Of a stretch of DNA of 64,000 bases, positions 29,121 through 37,928 are shown in pieces; position 1 is the stretch's first letter, and each line of letters opens with the position of its first letter. The stretch lies in contig NZ_JAAMFM010000009.1 of the NCBI RefSeq assembly GCF_013376105.1, forward strand, positions 54,341-118,340. The letters are read 5' to 3'. Source of the stretch: Arthrobacter wenxiniae (GTDB lineage Bacteria > Actinomycetota > Actinomycetes > Actinomycetales > Micrococcaceae). The notes below the pieces were generated by a model. It did no database searches. It had not been told where the DNA came from and saw nothing but the letters and a program-made list of their open reading frames with translations. The position numbers were made by a program, and so were the translations under genes.

Positions 29121-31880
29121 CTAGTGTCCGGCGTCGTTCCAGCTGGAGCCCACGCCCACCTGGACTTCCAGGGGAACCAGGAGATCCGCCGCGGCGCCCA
29201 TCTGCGCCACCACCAGGGCCTCGACCGCCGCCCGCTCCCCCGGCCAGACTTCCAGTACCAGTTCGTCGTGGACCTGGAGCAGCATGCGCGACTTCAGGCC
29301 CTGCCTGTCGAGTTCCGCCGCAACACCGAGCATGGCGTGCTTGATGATGTCCGCGGCGGACCCCTGAATGGGCGAGTTCAGGGCCACGCGCTCGGCCAGC
29401 TCACGCAGCTGCCGGTCGGTGCTGGAGAGGTCGGGCAGGTAGCGGCGGCGGCCCTCGATGGTGGAGGTGTAGCCGTCGATGCGGGCCTGTTCGACCACGC
29501 CGCGCAGGTAGTCCCGCACGCCGCCGAAGCGGTCAAAGTAGTCCTTGACGAGCGTGCGGGCCTCGTCCACGGAGATCTCCAGCTGCTTGGACAGGCCAAA
29601 GCTGGTGAGCCCGTATGCTAGGCCGTAGGACATGGCCTTGACCTTGGAGCGCATGGCGGAGGTAACCTCCCCCGGGGCCACGCCAAACACGTGGGAGCCC
29701 ACGTAGCGGTGCAGGTCCTCGCCTTCCGCATAGGCCTGGATGAGCCCGGCATCGCCGGAGAGGTGCGCCATGATGCGCATCTCGATCTGGGAGTAGTCCG
29801 CCGCCAGCAGGCACTCGTAGCCGGCACCGACCACGAACATGTCCCGGACGCGCCGGCCCTCCTCGCTGCGGACCGGGATGTTCTGCAGGTTTGGGTTGTT
29901 GGAGGACAGCCGGCCCGTGGCGGCCACGTTCTGCGCATAGGTGGTGTGGATGCGGCCGTCGTCCGCCACGGACTTCTTCAGCGTCTCCACCATCTGCCGC
30001 AGCTTCGACGCCTCGCGGTGGGCCATGAGCTGGGCCAGGAATTCGTGCCCGGTCTTGTCCAGGAGCGCCTTCAGCGAGGCGGCGTCCGTGGTGTAGCCGG
30101 TCTTGATCTTCTTGGTCTTGGGCAGCCCAAGCTCCTCGAACAGGACCTGCTGGAGCTGCTTGGGCGAGCCGAGGTTCACTTCGTGGCCGATCGCGGCAAA
30201 CGCGGCGGCCTGGGCGGCGTCCATGGCAGCCGTCAGGTCTGCCATGAGGGTGTCCAGGCGGTCCCGGGAGATCTCGATCCCGGTCAGTTCCATTCGTGCC
30301 AGGACGGCGGCCAGGGGCAGCTCAAGCTCCCCCAGCAGGTGGTCTGCGCCGCGTTCGGCCAGCATGGGGGCGAAATGCCCGCTCAGGAGCAGGGCCACGT
30401 AGCCGCGCTGCACCGCGTCGGCGAACTTCGCGCCATCCTCCAGGCCCAGGTCCAGCTGGCCGGCGCCCGTGGACCCTGCGGCGGCAAACGTCACCTTCAG
30501 GTGGACCTGGCTGAGGTCCGGCAGGTCGTAGCTGCGGCGGTCCGGCTGGATCAGGTAGCCGGAAATGGAGGTGTCATCCACCACGCCGCCCAGGGCGAGT
30601 CCGCGCGGTGCCAGGGCCTTCAACGCTTCCTTGTACTCATGGGCCACCTTCGGGGCGTCCGAGGTCAGCCAGCGTGCCAGCTCCCGGTCCAGTGCCTCGT
30701 CCGCCGTGCCAAGCTCGACGACGGCCGCCGAGTCCGCGCGCACCAGGGCCACCGCGGTGGCCTCGGTCATCAGGCCGACGCGTTCGGACAACACTTCCAC
30801 GGCGGTGGGTGCCGGCGCCCCGGAACCGTTGGTCCCGGCGTCGAGCCATGCCTTGAGCGCGGCCGCGTCCGTGACCACTTCGTGCCGGGGCACCTCGTGG
30901 CCCTCGCCGTCGTCGGCCGCCTCCTCCTCGCCGAAAAGGTCGAAGAGGCGCTTGCGGAGCGTGTTGAACTGGAGGGCGTCAAAGAGCTCTTCCACGGCTT
31001 CGCGGTCCGGGGCGCGCAGCACCGTGTCCTCGAGGGCGACGGGCAGCTCCATGTCGCGCAGCAGGTGGTTCAGGCGGCGGTTGCGCCTGACGTCCTCCAC
31101 GTGCGCCCGCAGGGACTCGCCCACCTTGCCGCCGATTGAGTCCAGATTCTCCAGGACGCCGTCAAGGCCCCCGTAGAGGTTGATCCACTTGGCGGCGGTC
31201 TTGGGCCCGACGCCGGGCACGCCGGGGAGGTTGTCGGCGGTTTCGCCGACCAGCGCGGCCAGGTCGGAGTAGCGGTTGGGCGGCACGAAGTACTTGGCCT
31301 CAACGGCGGCGGCGTCCATCGGCGGAATGTCCGAGATGCCCTTCTTGGGGTAGAGCACCAGCACCTTGTCGGTGATGAGCTGGAAGGCGTCGCGGTCGCC
31401 GGAGACCACCAGGACGTCCCAGCCGGCGGCCTCGCCCTGCGCGGCAAGGGTGGCGATGATGTCGTCCGCCTCGAAGCCGTCCACGGAGATGGTGGGGATG
31501 TTCATCGCGGCCATGACCTTGATGATCAGGTCGACCTGGCCGTAGAACTCCTCCGGCGTCTTGTTGCGCCCGCCCTTGTACTCCGTGTACTCGAGGGAGC
31601 GGAACGTGGGGGTGTCCAGGTCGAAGGCCACCACCACGTGGGTGGGCTTCTGCTGGCGGATCATGGTGAGCAGCATGGACGTGAAGCCGTGGACGGCGTT
31701 GGTGTGCTGGCCCGAATCCGTGGAAAAGTTCTCCGGCGGCAGGGCGTAGAACGCCCGGAACGCCATGGAATGGCCGTCGATCACCAGCAGGCGGGACTCC
31801 CCGCCGTGCGTGGCAGCGGCGGAAACAGGTGTTTTGGGGGCCGTCTTGGCAGATTCAGTCACAGGTGCCAGCCTAGTCAT
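29121..31880 (-). CDS. polA: DNA polymerase I
   Basis: PolA (919 residues from the ATG at 31880) fills gaps after excision repair and removes Okazaki primers. The N-terminal flap nuclease runs to about residue 310 (LLVIDGHSMAFRAFYALP, GFEADDIIATLA, SGDRDAFQL, GVPGVGPKTAAKW). A 3'-5' exonuclease-like domain without recognisable DEDD residues follows. The polymerase domain has motif A DYSQIEMRIMAH, motif B RSKVKAMSYGLAYG and motif C QVHDELVLEV. Start choice is open: ATG 31883, ATG 31880 and GTG 31862 are all in frame. The GTG has an AGG at usable distance. The ATG starts overlap the start codon of the divergent thioesterase gene. Confidence 0.96.
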   Translation of the reverse strand: MTRLAPVTESAKTAPKTPVSAAATHGGESRLLVIDGHSMAFRAFYALPPENFSTDSGQHTNAVHGFTSMLLTMIRQQKPTHVVVAFDLDTPTFRSLEYTEYKGGRNKTPEEFYGQVDLIIKVMAAMNIPTISVDGFEADDIIATLAAQGEAAGWDVLVVSGDRDAFQLITDKVLVLYPKKGISDIPPMDAAAVEAKYFVPPNRYSDLAALVGETADNLPGVPGVGPKTAAKWINLYGGLDGVLENLDSIGGKVGESLRAHVEDVRRNRRLNHLLRDMELPVALEDTVLRAPDREAVEELFDALQFNTLRKRLFDLFGEEEAADDGEGHEVPRHEVVTDAAALKAWLDAGTNGSGAPAPTAVEVLSERVGLMTEATAVALVRADSAAVVELGTADEALDRELARWLTSDAPKVAHEYKEALKALAPRGLALGGVVDDTSISGYLIQPDRRSYDLPDLSQVHLKVTFAAAGSTGAGQLDLGLEDGAKFADAVQRGYVALLLSGHFAPMLAERGADHLLGELELPLAAVLARMELTGIEISRDRLDTLMADLTAAMDAAQAAAFAAIGHEVNLGSPKQLQQVLFEELGLPKTKKIKTGYTTDAASLKALLDKTGHEFLAQLMAHREASKLRQMVETLKKSVADDGRIHTTYAQNVAATGRLSSNNPNLQNIPVRSEEGRRVRDMFVVGAGYECLLAADYSQIEMRIMAHLSGDAGLIQAYAEGEDLHRYVGSHVFGVAPGEVTSAMRSKVKAMSYGLAYGLTSFGLSKQLEISVDEARTLVKDYFDRFGGVRDYLRGVVEQARIDGYTSTIEGRRRYLPDLSSTDRQLRELAERVALNSPIQGSAADIIKHAMLGVAAELDRQGLKSRMLLQVHDELVLEVWPGERAAVEALVVAQMGAAADLLVPLEVQVGVGSSWNDAGH

Positions 31881-31881
31881 C

Positions 31882-32340
31882 ATGAACGCTAATTTCACGC
31901 CGCCGCCCTTTCTCGCCGAACTTGCCGCTGCGGGGGTGCCGGACGAGTACCACGCGTGGCTCGGGGACCTGGGCGTCGGAGCCCTGGTGGTGAAGATGGG
32001 AATTGTTTTTGGCGAGATGGGGGCGGAGCGGATGACGGCCACCATGCCGGTGGAGGGAAACACGCAGCTGGCCGGGCTGTTGCACGGTGGTGCGCACCTG
32101 GTGCTGGCCGAAACACTCGGTTCCTTTGCCGCGGCGTTCCATGCCGGCCCGCACCGCCGCCCCGTCGGCATTGAGATCGGTGCAACGCACCACCGCGGCA
32201 TCGCGTCCGGCCTGGTCACCGGCACCGCCACCGCGCTGCACCTGGGCCGCACGCTGGCCACGCACGAGGTGGTCATGACGGACGCCGGCGGCCGGCTGCT
32301 CTCCACCGCCCGGATCACGAACATGATCCTGGATGCCTGA
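31882..32340 (+). CDS. Hotdog-fold thioesterase (PaaI/YbgC type)
   Basis: This 152-residue single hotdog domain protein has the family core MPVEGNTQLAGLLHGGAHLVLAETLGS, where the Glu of LAETLGS and the HGG turn are the usual acyl-CoA thioesterase residues. HHRGIASGLVTGTATALHLGR and a final short strand complete the fold. It probably hydrolyses an aromatic or menaquinone-type acyl-CoA as a tetramer, as PaaI and MenI/EntH relatives do. The ATG at 31882 shares bases with the start codons of the divergent polA gene, so promoters must lie inside the opposite coding region or one start is misplaced. No Shine-Dalgarno is seen. Confidence 0.88.
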   Translation: MNANFTPPPFLAELAAAGVPDEYHAWLGDLGVGALVVKMGIVFGEMGAERMTATMPVEGNTQLAGLLHGGAHLVLAETLGSFAAAFHAGPHRRPVGIEIGATHHRGIASGLVTGTATALHLGRTLATHEVVMTDAGGRLLSTARITNMILDA

Positions 32341-32397
32341 TCCCACGCCCTCCGCTTGCAGGTTCGCGGCGGGTTCCCGGCGTCGTACTTGGCGCGG

Positions 32398-32703
32398 CTA
32401 GGCGGTGACGCCGAACCAGCCCATGACGGTTTTGTAGAAGAGCGGGACTATCAGGATGATGCCGATGGCCACGGCCAGGCCGCACAGGCCGAAGCAGGTC
32501 CAGGCGCCCCATTTGGCCGTGGTGTGGGCGCGGGCGGCGTGGTCGCTGCTGATGGCCGTCAGGCGCACGCCGAGGGAGTACATGAGGACGACGAACCCGG
32601 CGCCGACGAGCGTGACGACGGCCACGACAATGAACCCCTTCCAGTCGATCACAGCCTTGTTGGCGGTGTTGGCGGCCAGGTTGGCGATGGTCGCAAACTG
32701 CAT
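32398..32703 (-). CDS. Small two-helix membrane protein following pit
   Basis: This 101-residue protein of unknown function has two clear membrane helices (GFIVVAVVTLVGAGFVVLMYSL at about residues 23-44 and FGLCGLAVAIGIILIVPLFY at about 71-90), joined by a polar loop with HAARAHTTAK. Its ATG overlaps the pit stop by one base (TAATG), so it is almost certainly made together with the phosphate transporter and may be an accessory subunit. I do not recognise a named family. It is the last gene of the unit. Confidence 0.8.
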   Translation of the reverse strand: MQFATIANLAANTANKAVIDWKGFIVVAVVTLVGAGFVVLMYSLGVRLTAISSDHAARAHTTAKWGAWTCFGLCGLAVAIGIILIVPLFYKTVMGWFGVTA

Positions 32704-34085
32704 TATTTACCCTTCTTGCTGGTTTGCTTCTTGCGCGGCTTTGGGGCGTCGGCAGCGGCGGCGGCCTTGGTCATGGCCTTCAGCACGGCGGTGTCCGCCT
32801 GGTCCAGGGCTGCCTGCGCCTTGGCACGGAGGGCGGCGGTCTCGGCGGCCCTCCGGGCGGCCTTCTCCGCCAGCTTTTCCGCGGCCCGGGCCTTGGCGGC
32901 GAGACGGTCCCGCTCCTTCCTGCTCGGGATGTGCAGGGCCTCACCCACGGCGTCGACGTCGCTGATGGCGTTGCTGTGGTCTACGACTTCACGCTGGGAG
33001 AGGTAGAACATGACGAGGATGGCGCCCAGTCCGAGAACCGCCACAATGACGATTCCCACTGTGCCGGTGCGGATCAGCAGGGCCGCCAGGCCGCCGACCA
33101 CTGCGGCGGCGGGGAGCGTGAACAGCCAGCCCAGGCTGATCTTGCCGATGGCCCCCCAACGCACCGTGGAACCCTTGCGGCCAAGTCCCGATCCGATGAC
33201 GGAGCCGGACGCCACGTGGGTGGTGGAAAGGGCGAACCCGAGGTGGCTGGACGCCAGGATGGCGACCGCCGTGCTGGTTTCCGCGGCGAAGCCCTGTGCG
33301 GGTTTCACGTCGGTCAGGCCGGAGCCGAGGGTGCGTATGATGCGCCAGCCTCCGGCGTAGGTCCCGCCGGCAATGGCAATGGCGCAGGCCGTGATGACCC
33401 AGATGTGGGGTCCCGTGCCGGGGGCCTGCAGCTGGGATGCGATCAGCACCAGGGTGATGACGCCCATGGTCTTTTGGGCGTCGTTGGTGCCGTGCGCCAA
33501 GGCCACGAGCGAGGAGCTAAAGACCTGCCCGTGCTTGAATCCGCGGCGCTTCTGGGTCAGTTTGTCACCCGAGTCCGGGTCGGAGCGGCGCGTGATGCCG
33601 TAGGCCATTTTGGTGCAGAGGTAGGCCACTCCGCCCGCCACGGCCGGCGCCAGGAGGGCCGGGAAGATGACTTTGGAGAGGACGACCAGGAAATTGACGG
33701 CGCCGAAGGACCAGGTTCCGACGATTGCGGCACCGATCAGGCCGCCAAACAGCGCGTGCGAGGAGCTGGAGGGAAGGCCCAGCAGCCAGGTGAAGAGGTT
33801 CCACAGCACGGCGCCCATCAACCCGGCGAAAATCATTTCCGGGGTGATGGCAACGCCCCCGGGTCCCTCGTTGATGATGCCACCGGAAATGGTCTTGGCG
33901 ACTTCCGTCGAGAGGAACGCACCCACCAGGTTCAGGATTGCGGCCAGCGCCACGGCAGTCTTGGGCTTGATGGCACCGGTGGCGATGGGCGTGGCCATCG
34001 CATTTGCCGTGTCATGAAAGCCATTCGTAAAGTCGAAAAAAAGGGCCAGTGCAATGACAAGCACGACCATGAAGGTGAGATCCAC
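32703..34085 (-). CDS. pit: Low-affinity inorganic phosphate transporter, PiT family
   Basis: This 460-residue PiT/PHO-4 transporter has the first signature GFHDTANAMATPIATGAIKP (about residues 22-41). The second, inverted signature is VALAHGTNDAQKTMGVITL (about 193-211). Such proteins import metal-phosphate by proton symport. The last 80 residues form a hydrophilic Ala/Lys/Arg-rich coiled-coil tail (AEKLAEKAARRAAETAAL) that is longer than in E. coli PitA and should face the cytoplasm. The GTG at 34085 has GGAT about 7 nt upstream. A TAGACT -10-like hexamer lies at 34128-34133. No PhoU-like (DUF47) gene is adjacent; the partner is the small membrane protein downstream. Confidence 0.93.
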   Translation of the reverse strand: MDLTFMVVLVIALALFFDFTNGFHDTANAMATPIATGAIKPKTAVALAAILNLVGAFLSTEVAKTISGGIINEGPGGVAITPEMIFAGLMGAVLWNLFTWLLGLPSSSSHALFGGLIGAAIVGTWSFGAVNFLVVLSKVIFPALLAPAVAGGVAYLCTKMAYGITRRSDPDSGDKLTQKRRGFKHGQVFSSSLVALAHGTNDAQKTMGVITLVLIASQLQAPGTGPHIWVITACAIAIAGGTYAGGWRIIRTLGSGLTDVKPAQGFAAETSTAVAILASSHLGFALSTTHVASGSVIGSGLGRKGSTVRWGAIGKISLGWLFTLPAAAVVGGLAALLIRTGTVGIVIVAVLGLGAILVMFYLSQREVVDHSNAISDVDAVGEALHIPSRKERDRLAAKARAAEKLAEKAARRAAETAALRAKAQAALDQADTAVLKAMTKAAAAADAPKPRKKQTSKKGK

Positions 34086-34383
34086 CCGCGATCCATTTCT
34101 CTTGGGGGCAAAAGCGAAACTTCAAAGAGTCTAGTCGGACAAGGCAGTCACCGCCCTTGCGTGTGCCTTCAGCACCTGCACTGTGGAAAGAGCCAACCTT
34201 ACGATCCTACGACGGTTCTGCCACCCTCCGGAATTGCCGCGGGGCATTGTCCCCGTCAGCTCCCCACGGAGCTGCCGGCCGCGCTACGCTTCAAGGCATG
34301 AAGGGGGGCGCCGGTCCGAGGTTTCCGGGGACGTTTCGGGGCCGGCCCAGCCCGCGTTGCGGTTCAAGGATGGATGGTGTGTT
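34086..34383. other. Intergenic region between divergent pit and pirin genes
   Basis: The 298-bp gap must contain both divergent promoters. I can point only to weak -10-like hexamers (TAGACT for pit at 34128-34133, TACGAT at about 34199 for the pirin gene), with no convincing -35, repeat or RNA element. Confidence 0.4.
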
Positions 34384-35367
34384 GTGAGCAACTTGGAGCA
34401 GGCCCCGCTGGAGCTTGTCTGCCCGAGCAATCCCGGCTCGGTGGAAGTGCTGGAGCCGCGGCTGGTGCCGTTGGGCGGGCCTCGGGCCATGACCGTGCGC
34501 CGGACCCTGCCGCAAAGGCAGCGCTCCCTCATCGGGGCCTGGTGCTTCGTTGACCATTACGGCCCGGACGACGTTGCCAGCACCGGGGGCATGTCCGTCC
34601 CGCCGCACCCGCATACCGGGCTGCAGACGGTCAGCTGGCTGTTTACCGGCGAAATTGAACATTCCGACAGCGCCGGATATCGCGCCATGGTGCGGCCGGG
34701 CGAGCTGAACCTGATGACTGCCGGGCGCGGCATCAGCCATTCGGAGTATTCCACCGCCGCCACCACCATGCTCCATGGCGCCCAGTTGTGGGTGGCCCTG
34801 CCGGCAGGTGCGCGATTCATGGAGCCGACGTTCGAACATTACCGTCCGGCGCCTCTCACCCTGCCCGGCGTGTCGCTGAGCGTCTTTCTTGGAGGCCTGG
34901 CCGGGGAGGTGTCCCCCGTGGTGACCCACACGCCGCTCCTCGGCGCCGAGTTGATGATCGACGCCGGCGCTTCCGTCACGCTGGACACTGACCCGTCCTT
35001 TGAGCACGGGTTCCTCGTGGACTCGGGCACTGTCACCGTGGCCGGACAACCTCTGGGCTGCGCAGAACTGGGGTATGTGGGCCCCGGCCGGTCAACAGTC
35101 CTGCTGGAGGCCGGGGCGGCGCCGGTTCGGCTGCTCCTCATTGGCGGCACGCCGCTCGGCGAGTCAATTGTCATGTGGTGGAACTTCGTGGGACGCACCC
35201 ACGATGACATTGTCGCGGCACGGAACACCTGGCAGGCCGAGATTGGCGCCGCTGGGGCTCCGGCCGCGGTGCCGCTTTTTGGACTGCCGGAAAACCACGT
35301 TGATCCGCCGCTCCCCGCGCCGGGCCTGCCCACAGTCACCCTGCGGCCGAGGACCAATCCGAGCTGA
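34384..35367 (+). CDS. Pirin family protein
   Basis: This 327-residue bicupin protein has the N-terminal pirin cupin with the metal-ligand block VPPHPHTGLQTVSWLF (about residues 76-91) and the later RGISHSE turn (His ligand). A C-terminal pirin_C domain holds FEHGFLVDSGTVTVAG. Bacterial pirins are iron- or other metal-binding proteins; some act as quercetinases, others modulate enzymes. The GTG at 34384 (MSNLEQ) is the first plausible start, with AAGGA about 13 nt upstream. Three 35-bp repeats begin 33 nt after its stop. Confidence 0.9.
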   Translation: MSNLEQAPLELVCPSNPGSVEVLEPRLVPLGGPRAMTVRRTLPQRQRSLIGAWCFVDHYGPDDVASTGGMSVPPHPHTGLQTVSWLFTGEIEHSDSAGYRAMVRPGELNLMTAGRGISHSEYSTAATTMLHGAQLWVALPAGARFMEPTFEHYRPAPLTLPGVSLSVFLGGLAGEVSPVVTHTPLLGAELMIDAGASVTLDTDPSFEHGFLVDSGTVTVAGQPLGCAELGYVGPGRSTVLLEAGAAPVRLLLIGGTPLGESIVMWWNFVGRTHDDIVAARNTWQAEIGAAGAPAAVPLFGLPENHVDPPLPAPGLPTVTLRPRTNPS

Positions 35368-35400
35368 GCGAAACTGCCGGTGGTCTGTCCTGGCGCAAGC

Positions 35401-35502
35401 CCCGGTGGTTGAGCCTGTCGAAACCAGTTCAGTCCCCCGGTGGTTGAGCCTGTCGAAACCAGTTCAGTCCCCCGGTGGTTGAGCCTGTCGAAACCAGTTC
35501 AG
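35401..35502. repeat. Three tandem copies of a 35-bp intergenic repeat
   Basis: Copies start at 35401, 35436 and 35471; the unit begins CCCGGTGGTTGAGCCTGTCG and continues AAACCAGTTCAGT. The first two copies are identical and the third is identical until it enters the end of the DUF222/HNH gene, whose TGA stop (35499-35501) lies inside it. TGGTT/AACCA arms flank an 11-nt centre. The sequence core GGTTTCGACAGGCTCAACCACC is, from memory, a common dispersed repeat of Micrococcales genomes. Confidence 0.9.
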
Positions 35503-37922
35503 GGGCCGTTGTCATCGTTGGGATGCTTGACGTTGTAGCTGATGAGCCGCTCGAGGGGGCTGTGGTGCAGGTCGATCAGTGGTGGGGCGCCGGGGCGCAG
35601 GTCGTTTGCCGTGATCGCCTCCGGGCTGGCTTCGGGGCAGCTTTTGCGGTGCCTGAGTTTTTTGTCCATGCGCTTCTTGAGCCATTTGGGGTAGGCGGGC
35701 GGCTGGGTGGTGCGCGGCTTCGGGGGGTGGTATTTGCCCGAAGGCGACGTCCAGCCGACCCGCCCGTCGGCGGTGGCGGATGCTTTCCAGCCGCGGAGCT
35801 TGATCCCGCGACGGTCGGGGTCCAGGTCCTGCCGGAACCGGCCGTGCCTGTCCTTGTCGTCACGGAAGTGCTTGAGCGCGTGGTGGCGTTTGCATTCGGG
35901 CAGGGAATTCTCCACGGTGGTGGGCCCGCCGGCGGAGTAGGGGATGATGTGGTCGGTTTCCGTGTCCAGGGCCGGGTTGGTGCAGTTCGGGAACGAGCAG
36001 GTCTCGTGCAGGGCCCGGAGCAGGGTTTTCTCGGCTTCGCGCAGCCGGTAGCGGTCCGGGGGCAGCTCCGCCAGCGGAACGTTGGTGAGCGGGTCGGTGA
36101 GCACGCGCAGGAACGCGCCGGCGTTGAGCAGGAGCTTGCGGGCGATCTCTTCCGGGATGGGCCCGTGTCCAGCCAGTTGTGCTGGCTCGTTCGTGAGGCC
36201 GAGCAGGGCCAGGGCCGGGACGGTGACGATGACCTGAGCAGAAGGCAGTGGCGGCTCCGTGACCGCCGTCCCGTTGCGGGTGGCCTCCAACTGCTCAAAG
36301 TACTCTTTCATGGGGTCCTTCAGGACGCCGTCGACCACACCGTCTTGAACGGCGGCCGCCAGCTCCGTGATCAACTCCGGAATGCTGCCGCCGCCCTCCA
36401 CTGCCGGCACGTCCGCAGGCTGACGGTCCGGGGCAGGGTTTTCTCCCGGGTGTTGGGCTTCTCCAGCGCCGTCGATGTGGAGGCTGTCAGGGTGGGTGCT
36501 GGCTCCGTCGTCAGCCTGGCTGGAGGGCCCGGCATCGGGGCAGAGGAGCCCTTGGAGGGGGATGTTTTCCGGGTTTGTTTCCCACGCCCGGTCCCGGGCA
36601 TGGCCTTCCTCGGTCCGGGACCCTACCACGGCGTTTTTGGGGCGGTGGACCCAGTCGGGAACCACATCAATGAGGCTCAGACACGTGTATCCGTTGTCTA
36701 CCAGCCTTTGTGGACCGAAGGGTGCGTAGGCGTCCAGGATCGCGCCAGAGAGCGCATCGCCGATGAAGCGTGCACCCGAGGACCGGACGCCTGCCGCCTG
36801 GCCCGCCCCCTGGGTGGTCCCCATCGCATTCTTGCCGCCGCCGGGGTTCGCGCTGCCGGGGTTCGCGCTGCCGGGGTTCGCGCTGCCGGGATTCGCGCCG
36901 CCGGGATTCGCGCCGCCGGGATTCGCGCTGCCGGGGTTCACGCCGCTGTGGTTCGCCCCGGTGCTGTTGCCCGGAGCGGCGTGCGGGGCGGCGCCGGCGC
37001 TCGTGCCGGTGCGTACGGCATTGCAGGCGTCGGGCAGGGCCTGGCCGAGGAGGAGGATCGCGGCGGTGTCGGCGCGGAGCTGGTCGAGGGTGCGGTGTTC
37101 GCCGGGGCCTTGTTGGGCGCGGGCCAGGCGCGTGCAGTGGGCCAGGGCGCCGTTGGCTGCCGGGGCCGGGAGGTGCAGGGTCAGCCAATCCATGCCGTCC
37201 CTGCCCGGGTCCAGGCTCAGGGAGCGTTTGGCGATGGCTTCGCGCATCCGGGTGGTGAGGGTTTCCGGGTGCACTCCCTCGCGCAGCCGCCTCGCCCTGG
37301 AGGCGAACGCGCCTCCGGTCGTGCCGGGCGCGGCGGCGAGCAGCTCCGCCTCAAAGGCGGTGACGTCCAACGGCTGCGTGCCGGGCGTGGCAGCCAGTGT
37401 GCGGGTTTCGGCGAGGACGGTGCACGCGTGCCGCCAGGACAGGACACCGTCGGCGAGGGCGTCGAAGGTGTCCGGGTGGGTGGTGAGCTCGGCCGCCTGG
37501 TGGGCCAGGGCGCTCGCGCTGCCCTGCGGGATGCACAGGGTCGTGGCGATCTCCGCCGTGGCGGCGGACTCGGCCAGCCCGGCCTGCCACGGGTCCAGGG
37601 CTGTCGCGGCCGCCTCCACGGCCGCGGCGCCCAGCAGGCGCGCCACGGCGGCCGCCTTGCAGGCCGCCGTCCGGTCCTCCAGGCACTTCAGCGCCGCCAG
37701 GGCGGCGGCCGCGGAATCGTACACCGCCCGCGCCACCGAGACCCGCGAGGCCGGCTCCGGGACCGGGGCCGGGTGCGGGGTGTAGGCGGGCAGCCCGGCC
37801 AGCAGGGCATTGTCGGGGCCAAAGGGTTCAATGGAGGGAAGGGACAGGGCGGAGATCAGTGCCGCCGCATCAGCTGTGGCGGGGAATCCCCCGTTGCCGG
37901 GGTCAGAATCCGGCGTGTCCAT
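35499..37922 (-). CDS. DUF222/HNH endonuclease (13E12 repeat family) with internal VNTR
   Basis: This 807-residue protein of the actinobacterial 13E12/DUF222 family has an Ala-rich helical DUF222 region over about residues 30-480, interrupted by a low-complexity Gly/Asn/Pro linker. The C-terminal HNH nuclease reads CSFPNCTNPALDTETDHIIPYSAGG, then ENSLPECKRHHALKH (about residues 680-725), with paired Cys and His-Asn-His residues intact. These genes occur in several copies per genome and are suspected selfish or mobile elements; the true role is unknown. The promoter gives TSS at or near the ATG (37922), and there is no Shine-Dalgarno. The stop codon lies in a 35-bp repeat copy. Confidence 0.88.
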   Translation of the reverse strand: MDTPDSDPGNGGFPATADAAALISALSLPSIEPFGPDNALLAGLPAYTPHPAPVPEPASRVSVARAVYDSAAAALAALKCLEDRTAACKAAAVARLLGAAAVEAAATALDPWQAGLAESAATAEIATTLCIPQGSASALAHQAAELTTHPDTFDALADGVLSWRHACTVLAETRTLAATPGTQPLDVTAFEAELLAAAPGTTGGAFASRARRLREGVHPETLTTRMREAIAKRSLSLDPGRDGMDWLTLHLPAPAANGALAHCTRLARAQQGPGEHRTLDQLRADTAAILLLGQALPDACNAVRTGTSAGAAPHAAPGNSTGANHSGVNPGSANPGGANPGGANPGSANPGSANPGSANPGGGKNAMGTTQGAGQAAGVRSSGARFIGDALSGAILDAYAPFGPQRLVDNGYTCLSLIDVVPDWVHRPKNAVVGSRTEEGHARDRAWETNPENIPLQGLLCPDAGPSSQADDGASTHPDSLHIDGAGEAQHPGENPAPDRQPADVPAVEGGGSIPELITELAAAVQDGVVDGVLKDPMKEYFEQLEATRNGTAVTEPPLPSAQVIVTVPALALLGLTNEPAQLAGHGPIPEEIARKLLLNAGAFLRVLTDPLTNVPLAELPPDRYRLREAEKTLLRALHETCSFPNCTNPALDTETDHIIPYSAGGPTTVENSLPECKRHHALKHFRDDKDRHGRFRQDLDPDRRGIKLRGWKASATADGRVGWTSPSGKYHPPKPRTTQPPAYPKWLKKRMDKKLRHRKSCPEASPEAITANDLRPGAPPLIDLHHSPLERLISYNVKHPNDDNGP
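36841..36960 (-). repeat. In-frame 15-bp VNTR inside the DUF222/HNH gene
   Basis: Seven near-identical 15-bp units plus one degenerate unit encode the pentapeptide (S/G)ANPG repeated in tandem. The unit length is a multiple of three, so gain or loss of copies changes linker length without breaking the frame. It separates the DUF222 body from a later segment of the protein. Confidence 0.9.
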
Positions 37923-37928
37923 GTCTCA

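Noticed and set aside
35401..35502. CRISPR array
   Set aside because: The 35-bp units are directly adjacent with no variable spacers, and no cas gene is present.
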